Below, piece by piece: positions 20,877 through 25,019 of a DNA stretch of 25,019 bases. How positions within the stretch are numbered: the stretch's first letter is position 1; each line of letters starts with the position of its first letter. The DNA lies in the IMG/VR virus record IMGVR_UViG_3300046809_000089, positions 1 to 25,019 of that record. One strand, given 5' to 3'. The stretch is from a virus. Both the position numbers and the translations under genes were made by a program. The notes beneath the pieces were generated by a model, which was not told where the DNA came from, did not search any database, and saw nothing but the letters and a program-made list of their open reading frames with translations.

Positions 20877-21787
20877 GCAAAGTTAATATCGTAATGGATG
20901 CAAGTCAATATGATATGTTTCTATTGTGTCCACAAAGGTTCCACAATAGATACAATCTTAACCTACAGGCACCAGTTAAGAAGATGCAATTGGACCGTGG
21001 TACTGTAGTGCATGTAGGTGCTGAGACATACTATGAAGCATTGAAGAATGGTGCTAAGTATCAGGATGCTGTCGTAGCCGCTTTGAGCAAGATGAGAGAA
21101 GCTAGCGTATTCAGTGACCTTGAACCAGAGATGGTTGACCGCTGCTTAGATGTGATGGAAGAATACTTCGATTACTGGCGTGTAGCAGACCAGAGCTTGA
21201 ACATCGTAGGTGTTGAACAGCCATTCATTTACAAGCTGTATGAGGATGATGAAGTACGTATTCATATGGCTGGTAAGATTGACTTGATTACTAGTGACAA
21301 CAAGTATACAAACTTACCGACTGACCACAAGACTTATGACAGAAGCTTTGAACTTACGAGGATGAGTAATCAGTTTAAGAATTATACTCATGCTCTTAAG
21401 AGTAACTACTTAGTAGTAAACCGCATTGGTTTCCAAAAGACATTGAAGCCGCACGAGAAGTTTCTCAGGCCAATGCTTAGCTTTGACCCATTGGTATTTG
21501 AACAGTGGACGCACAATGTAGTGCTGAACATTATGCACTATCTACAGTGTGCAGCTACTAATGAATGGCCAATGAATGAAACGTCTTGTGATAAGTTCCA
21601 TCGTAAGTGTGAGTACCTTGATGCCTGTGATGCTTCGGGTATCGAAGCTAAGATGTATAAGTTAAGCAGAGACTTTGTAACCGTAGAACCTTGGGACGTA
21701 AGCAAAGTGCTACGTAAGGCTACGGAGGTATTAGCAGATGCTCAGAAAGCTCCAGAGATTCAAAGTGAAGACGGTGTTAGTAGCTAG
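20873..21787 (+). CDS. RecB/Cas4-like PD-(D/E)XK nuclease with Fe-S cluster cysteines
   Basis: The 304-residue protein carries the motifs of the PD-(D/E)XK nuclease family: H47 in GTVVHVG, D137 in AGKIDLI, D151-H152-K153 in LPTDHKTYD, and QFKNYTHAL (Q167, Y171). Four cysteines, C19 in LLCPQRF and C239, C246, C252 in CDKFHRKCEYLDAC, are placed like those of the 4Fe-4S cluster of Cas4, AddB and related exonucleases. It most likely degrades one DNA strand from ends to feed recombination. The start is GTG 20873 (GTGA overlap). The Sak4-like ATPase and ssDNA-binding protein are downstream in the same operon, which supports a recombination role. Confidence 0.85.
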   Translation: MSKVNIVMDASQYDMFLLCPQRFHNRYNLNLQAPVKKMQLDRGTVVHVGAETYYEALKNGAKYQDAVVAALSKMREASVFSDLEPEMVDRCLDVMEEYFDYWRVADQSLNIVGVEQPFIYKLYEDDEVRIHMAGKIDLITSDNKYTNLPTDHKTYDRSFELTRMSNQFKNYTHALKSNYLVVNRIGFQKTLKPHEKFLRPMLSFDPLVFEQWTHNVVLNIMHYLQCAATNEWPMNETSCDKFHRKCEYLDACDASGIEAKMYKLSRDFVTVEPWDVSKVLRKATEVLADAQKAPEIQSEDGVSS

Positions 21788-21962
21788 TGTTGATGTATTT
21801 CATGGTGAAATAATTGTTGGTACTGGTCTGTCATTTTGGGATGGCGAGAACTTACTAACAGATATTATAGGTTTGGATGGTAGCATATTGCCAACTGATT
21901 GGTATACCATTCATACTATCGGAGAGCCGCAACTAGCAATCTATTCGGAAACATTGCATTAA
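21738..21962 (+). CDS. Small unassigned protein (74 aa)
   Basis: ATG 21738 lies inside the nuclease gene but has GGAGG 9 bases upstream; GTG 21765 or 21774 would reduce the overlap but have weaker sites. The protein contains KTVLVASVDVFHGEIIVGTG and WDGENLLTDIIGLDGSILPT, giving a compact beta-rich fold. No family is recognised. It is in the same direction and operon as its neighbours. Confidence 0.5.
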   Translation: MLRKLQRFKVKTVLVASVDVFHGEIIVGTGLSFWDGENLLTDIIGLDGSILPTDWYTIHTIGEPQLAIYSETLH

Positions 21963-21975
21963 ACTTTGGTGAACT

Positions 21976-22335
21976 ATGACAGCGAAACACACTCATAAAC
22001 TCAAGAGGCATATCTATCCTAAGACTAAAACGGCAGTATATTTCTGCACACTACCTGACTGTCACTTCAAGATTGAATGTGCAATGGCTCTAGGTAAGAA
22101 AGCTATCTGCAATCTTTGTGGTGATGAATTTATTATGACGGAGTATGATTGCAAACTACTCAGACCTCATTGCCTTAAGTGTGGCAAGATAAAGGTGGCT
22201 AGTTCAGATGGGAAAAACAGATATGTCCGGCGCGGAAGTATGCCTGTCATGGCTGCACTCGCTGAAGATACTACTGCTGATTTGCGGTCACGTCTTAGTA
22301 ACGCCATTTCAAATACTGTGGACGAAGATATTTAG
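21976..22335 (+). CDS. Multi-cysteine zinc-ribbon protein (119 aa)
   Basis: The N-terminal half has several possible zinc ligands: C24 and C29 in FCTLPDCH, C35, then the pair CNLC (45-48), then CLKC (66-69), with histidines at 30 and 65. CNLC and CLKC form a clear zinc ribbon. The wording HKLKRHIYPKTKTAVYFCTL and GKKAICNLCGDEFIMTEYDC resembles an unassigned family that recurs in uncultured tailed phages. The C-terminal half is helical and lacks motifs. It may bind DNA or RNA, or serve as adaptor to a larger complex; no function is established. Confidence 0.7.
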   Translation: MTAKHTHKLKRHIYPKTKTAVYFCTLPDCHFKIECAMALGKKAICNLCGDEFIMTEYDCKLLRPHCLKCGKIKVASSDGKNRYVRRGSMPVMAALAEDTTADLRSRLSNAISNTVDEDI

Positions 22336-22432
22336 ATGTCACCACGAGACAATGATTGTGATTGGTAAGAAAGGTCGTACACACTTAGAGTGTATTAAGT
22401 GTGGATGGGAAAGTGAAGGGTGGTACTGGTGA
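22208..22432 (+). CDS. Small zinc-finger candidate, start uncertain
   Basis: The last third is convincing: CHHETMIVIGKKGRTHLECI followed by KCGWESEGWYW gives C-H-H...C-x2-C, a compact zinc-knuckle pattern. The frame is open from ATG 22208, but most of that overlaps the previous gene in another frame and has poor protein content. The real start is probably near 22320-22345, with no ATG that keeps the first cysteine. It may use a rare start or be read through coupling. The stop overlaps the next GTG start (GTGA). Confidence 0.4.
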   Translation: MGKTDMSGAEVCLSWLHSLKILLLICGHVLVTPFQILWTKIFRCHHETMIVIGKKGRTHLECIKCGWESEGWYW

Positions 22433-22776
22433 TACGTAGAGATTTTCTTAAGATACTGTTAGCTACTACATCAGCGGCTACTATGGACTGGGAGAAGTTC
22501 CTGTGGTTGCCAGGTGAGAAGAAGATATTTATTCCTCCTGTAGAAATATTTGGGGAAGCTAACTATAATATTGCCATTCCATCTCTCTGGACTGTTGGTC
22601 GTAGCTGGTACGAAAGAAATCCAGATTTATGGAATGTTGATGAGAACAGTTTAACATATAGAATTATTGATAGAACTGAGGCAATTAAGAGAGGTATTCT
22701 CAAGAGAGGTCAAGGTCTTGAAGATATTGATACTTATATGAAACGGCAGATTGAACTCTCGAAGGAGAAGAAATGA
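22429..22776 (+). CDS. Phage protein with twin-arginine-like N-terminus (115 aa)
   Basis: Start taken at GTG 22429, which forms the GTGA overlap with the preceding stop and has AAGGGTGG upstream. The N-terminus reads IRRDFLKILLATTSAAT, matching the twin-arginine motif RRxFLK followed by a short, weakly hydrophobic stretch. It continues DWEKFLWLPGEKKIFIPPVE, a segment common in small proteins of uncultured phages. The C-terminal part is helical and charged (RTEAIKRGILKRGQGLEDID). Whether it is exported through the Tat pathway is unproven, since the hydrophobic region is short. It ends with an ATGA overlap. Confidence 0.6.
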   Translation: MIRRDFLKILLATTSAATMDWEKFLWLPGEKKIFIPPVEIFGEANYNIAIPSLWTVGRSWYERNPDLWNVDENSLTYRIIDRTEAIKRGILKRGQGLEDIDTYMKRQIELSKEKK

Positions 22777-23048
22777 ACAAGCCATTGCTGAGTGACCAGG
22801 TACAGGAGTTCATTGATTGGTTAAAAGAAAGAACTGATTTTGGTGATTGGAATCCTAGACTTCAGGTTGAAGTTCACAAGAAGCTAATTGAATGTTTGAT
22901 TAGTGTGCCAGCAGAGCAATGTAATGAGCGTTGGGCTGGTTATAATAGATGTATAAAGCCATTAGGGCATTCAGATGCACATATTACAAGCGGTGGATTT
23001 GATTGGATACCAGTTGAGCCACGAACAGCAGCAGGGAGTTTAGATTGA
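22773..23048 (+). CDS. Small Cys/His protein of phage type (91 aa)
   Basis: ATG 22773 overlaps the previous stop (ATGA). The protein starts MNKPLLSDQVQEFIDWLKER with a helical first half. A segment C-NERWAGYNRCIKPLGHSDAH with two cysteines and two histidines follows, and then GGFDW. That arrangement suggests a small metal-binding fold. I know it only as a recurring phage pattern and not by function. The stop overlaps the TTG start of the Sak4-like ATPase. Confidence 0.6.
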   Translation: MNKPLLSDQVQEFIDWLKERTDFGDWNPRLQVEVHKKLIECLISVPAEQCNERWAGYNRCIKPLGHSDAHITSGGFDWIPVEPRTAAGSLD

Positions 23049-23983
23049 AAGCCAGTAGCATTAGTCTTGCAGGTCCAACGTCATTCTTATTCAAAGCCCC
23101 TTGGGGATTTGGTAAGACCATAGCCGCTGCTTCATTCGCATTAGGTGGACCAACGTATCTAGCTTATTGGGATAAGAAAGCACCGAGAGAACTGATAACC
23201 TTCTATCGTAAGCTAGGCGAGAAAGGTAAGAAGGTTCTCGACAATCTTGAGTTTGACGTATACGGTTCATCGAATGCCAATGACTATCTAAACAAGGTCA
23301 TTGATATGAGAGGCAACTGTAGGTATACAGCATTCATTACTGACTCAGTGACCACGTTAACGGCTGGTGCTGTCAATTGGTCATTAGGTTTCAATGATAA
23401 GGGTAAAAGGGTTGAAAAGAAGACAGACAATCCTCAGCAGATTATTCCACAGTTTGATGAGTATAAAACTGAGACATCCTTTGTATCTCAGGCTCTTGAC
23501 ATTTGCAGAACGTTGCCTTGTCATGTCATTTGGACTGCACATCCATTGCCAGGTATTAAGATTGAAGGCTCTGGCAATTCAATGAAAGTATCTAAAGTAA
23601 ATCCTATCGTTACCTACGGTAGCAAAGTAGCCGGTATCGTACCGGGTGAGTTCTCTGAAATCTACCAATTTACCAAGACAGCAGACTTCAGCTCTGGTTC
23701 TCAGAAGATTAGATACAAAGTATCTACTGAAGCTATTGGTGATGATTATGCCAAGTCAAGTTTAGGCTTGCCAATTGAGCTTGACATTACAGACCGTCTA
23801 TTCTATGAGGTTTGGATTGAAGCTCTTGAGCAAGTCAATCAAGCTTTCACTGACAGCATGAACAAGGAGAAGAATGAAGTAGTAACTACACCAACTCAAC
23901 CCAACGTATTTAATCCACAAACCTTACCAATCACAAACCAACCGACCAAAATCTGGGACAGCGAATTAGGAGCATACAAATGA
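23045..23983 (+). CDS. Sak4-like RecA-fold ATPase (recombination)
   Basis: The 312-residue protein has a Walker A motif APWGFGKT (18-25) and a Walker B-like strand YTAFITDS (94-101), with a later HVIWTAHPLPG strand (160-170). This layout fits the Sak4 group of phage RecA-like single-strand annealing or strand-exchange proteins, usually found next to an SSB and a nuclease, as here. The C-terminal tail is Pro/Asn/Thr-rich (NVFNPQTLPITNQPTKIWDS). The start is TTG 23045 with a TTGA overlap, and the stop overlaps the next gene (ATGA). A different P-loop ATPase is the main alternative. Confidence 0.75.
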   Translation: MKASSISLAGPTSFLFKAPWGFGKTIAAASFALGGPTYLAYWDKKAPRELITFYRKLGEKGKKVLDNLEFDVYGSSNANDYLNKVIDMRGNCRYTAFITDSVTTLTAGAVNWSLGFNDKGKRVEKKTDNPQQIIPQFDEYKTETSFVSQALDICRTLPCHVIWTAHPLPGIKIEGSGNSMKVSKVNPIVTYGSKVAGIVPGEFSEIYQFTKTADFSSGSQKIRYKVSTEAIGDDYAKSSLGLPIELDITDRLFYEVWIEALEQVNQAFTDSMNKEKNEVVTTPTQPNVFNPQTLPITNQPTKIWDSELGAYK

Positions 23984-24369
23984 GAGGCGTACTTACTCCG
24001 GACGACTTGAAGAAGGGCGACCTTGCAGAGAACGGCTGGCATCCAGCGCAAATCAGCGACTACGATGAGAAGGACGCTGATACTGATGGCAGCACCAACT
24101 GTAATTTCTACTTCAAGATTATTGATGGACCCAACAAGGGTGTAGTAGCACGTCGGTTGTTCAATGAGAAAGCCTTGGGATTTGGCAAGGCTCTGTTCGG
24201 TGTTCTCTTTGGACCGCCTGACCCAGTAAAGGGATATACTGCTGACCAGCTCAATACCGAGTCATTCAAGGCTCAGGTCGGTAAGAATCTCATGATTTAT
24301 ATCAAGCGTGGTAAGAGCAACAAGGGCAACGAATTCAACGACGTTGTTGACTTCAGGCCAATGGCGTAA
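23980..24369 (+). CDS. DUF669-like / single-strand DNA-binding candidate (129 aa)
   Basis: The protein starts MRGVLTPDDLKKGDLAENGW. The pattern GW-x-P at the start, ADTDGSTNCNFYFKIIDGPN, a mid-domain FNEKALGFGKALFGVLFG, and a final GNEFNDVVDF strand matches the DUF669-type phage proteins and related ssDNA-binding proteins. Such proteins often accompany Sak4-like ATPases. It overlaps the ATPase stop by 4 bases (ATGA), so both are made together. It likely coats single-stranded DNA during recombination. The fold assignment is by eye. Confidence 0.65.
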   Translation: MRGVLTPDDLKKGDLAENGWHPAQISDYDEKDADTDGSTNCNFYFKIIDGPNKGVVARRLFNEKALGFGKALFGVLFGPPDPVKGYTADQLNTESFKAQVGKNLMIYIKRGKSNKGNEFNDVVDFRPMA

Positions 24370-24375
24370 ATAGTT

Positions 24376-24696
24376 ATGGGAGAATGGGTTGAAACGAGTT
24401 ATCAGAAATGGACTTATTTCAACCCATCTCTATTTAATAGGTTAGAGCTTTACTTCGATATGAAGGAGTTGGTGAGAGTTATGAGTGAGAATGAATGGCC
24501 TGCAATTGCTGGACAAGGTAGCTATGGTGCCGACTCACCAAAGATGATTCATCAGCCAAGTCTAAAGCAGAGACTCGATATGGCTGTTAACGAGGCAGAG
24601 AAGAAACTTGCTGATGTGAAGCGTGCAAGAGAAATCTTTGACAAGAATCCTGACCTAGAGGAACTCTTGAACATCATGCAGCGCGGTAGGTTCTAA
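24376..24696 (+). CDS. Unassigned helical protein of replication operon (106 aa)
   Basis: ATG 24376 lies 6 bases after the previous stop; there is no strong ribosome site, so re-initiation is likely. The protein starts MGEWVETSYQKWTYFNPSLF and contains SLKQRLDMAVNEAEKKLADV, a long charged helix, up to a basic end (NIMQRGRF). No domain is recognised. A later ATG (24460) is a possible alternative start. Confidence 0.6.
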   Translation: MGEWVETSYQKWTYFNPSLFNRLELYFDMKELVRVMSENEWPAIAGQGSYGADSPKMIHQPSLKQRLDMAVNEAEKKLADVKRAREIFDKNPDLEELLNIMQRGRF

Positions 24697-24813
24697 ACGT
24701 TTGCGGCTTCTGAATCCTCAGACACTATGAAAAGATTAGGATAGACTCAACACAGTCCCGTGTGATTGAGGCTGGCTATAGTCCTAGTGGCCGCTCTTTC
24801 AGTGAGGTGAACA

Positions 24814-25019
24814 GTGGAAGATTTCACATATGATAAAGATGTAATTGAAACAAAACGAGAATGGGCATTAGCATTTAGACTGTCAGAAGTCCACAATGAT
24901 AATGCACCTATTGGATGGACTCACTATATTGGATTGGCTACTTGGTTGTTTAAGAATTTCAATATGAATATACTAAGTCCATCTCCAATCCTAGAGGATG
25001 TTCAATGTCCTGAATGTCT
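24814..25019 (+). CDS. Unassigned protein, 3' end cut off by window edge
   Basis: Start taken at GTG 24814, with GAGG 6 bases upstream. The frame is open to the right edge (68 codons). It begins MEDFTYDKDVIETKREWALA and reads PIGWTHYIGLATWLFKNFNM before ending in CPEC at the very edge, which suggests the start of another zinc-binding site. No family can be named from this fragment. It continues the plus-strand operon after a gap of 117 bases. Confidence 0.6.
   Translation, partial: MEDFTYDKDVIETKREWALAFRLSEVHNDNAPIGWTHYIGLATWLFKNFNMNILSPSPILEDVQCPEC

Noticed and set aside
24707-24835. Open frame with protein-like content before the last gene
   Set aside because: It contains SRVIEAGYSPSGRS but has no usable start codon after the in-frame stop and overlaps the GTG-started gene at 24814 in another frame.

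Overview
This window is a piece of a tailed double-stranded DNA phage (Caudoviricetes), probably known only from uncultured sequence. Positions 1-12348 form a minus-strand morphogenesis operon. In transcription order it holds an unassigned first gene, two beta-rich structural genes, the large terminase (TerL), three small genes, a 785-residue portal protein, an acidic scaffold candidate, the major capsid protein, three small beta-rich proteins that look like decoration proteins, a glycosyltransferase-methyltransferase fusion, and three unassigned genes. The last of these runs off the left edge, so the tail genes should lie beyond position 1. Genes are packed with 1-nt TAATG/TGATG/TAGTG overlaps. 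No integrase, repressor, tRNA, rRNA, CRISPR array or insertion sequence was found. The host cannot be named. Canonical GGAG ribosome sites and two near-consensus sigma-70 promoters point to an ordinary bacterial host.

Positions 12349-16060 are the divergent control region between the two operons. First comes about 0.7 kb of non-coding, hairpin-rich DNA (12546-13247). Then come small plus-strand genes, one of them enclosed by a 30-bp imperfect inverted repeat (13551-13580 and 13893-13922). Next is a strong promoter whose -10 box is folded into a nested hairpin, driving a 179-residue unknown protein, and a 53-residue cysteine-rich protein. The segment 15431-15840 looks like a replication origin: two arrays of 10-bp repeats in opposite orientation flank an AT-rich tract and a perfect TTGACA-17-TATAAT promoter.

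Positions 16060-25019 are a plus-strand early, replication and recombination operon joined by 4-nt ATGA/GTGA/TTGA overlaps. It encodes small unknowns, a protein with a RanBP2-type zinc finger, a SpoVG-like protein, an SNF2-family helicase whose zinc-ribbon N-terminus begins without a standard start codon, a C39-like cysteine peptidase homologue, a RecB/Cas4-like iron-sulfur PD-(D/E)XK nuclease, a Sak4-like RecA-fold ATPase and a DUF669-like single-strand-binding candidate. Several small zinc-finger proteins and a protein with a twin-arginine-like N-terminus lie among them. The nuclease, ATPase and ssDNA-binding candidate form a plausible recombination set. No DNA polymerase is visible and it may lie to the right.

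The features most worth a second look are the convergent 10-bp arrays, the inverted repeat around the 93-residue gene, the non-AUG helicase start and the RanBP2-like finger. All family calls come from reading motifs in the sequence; no database search was run.
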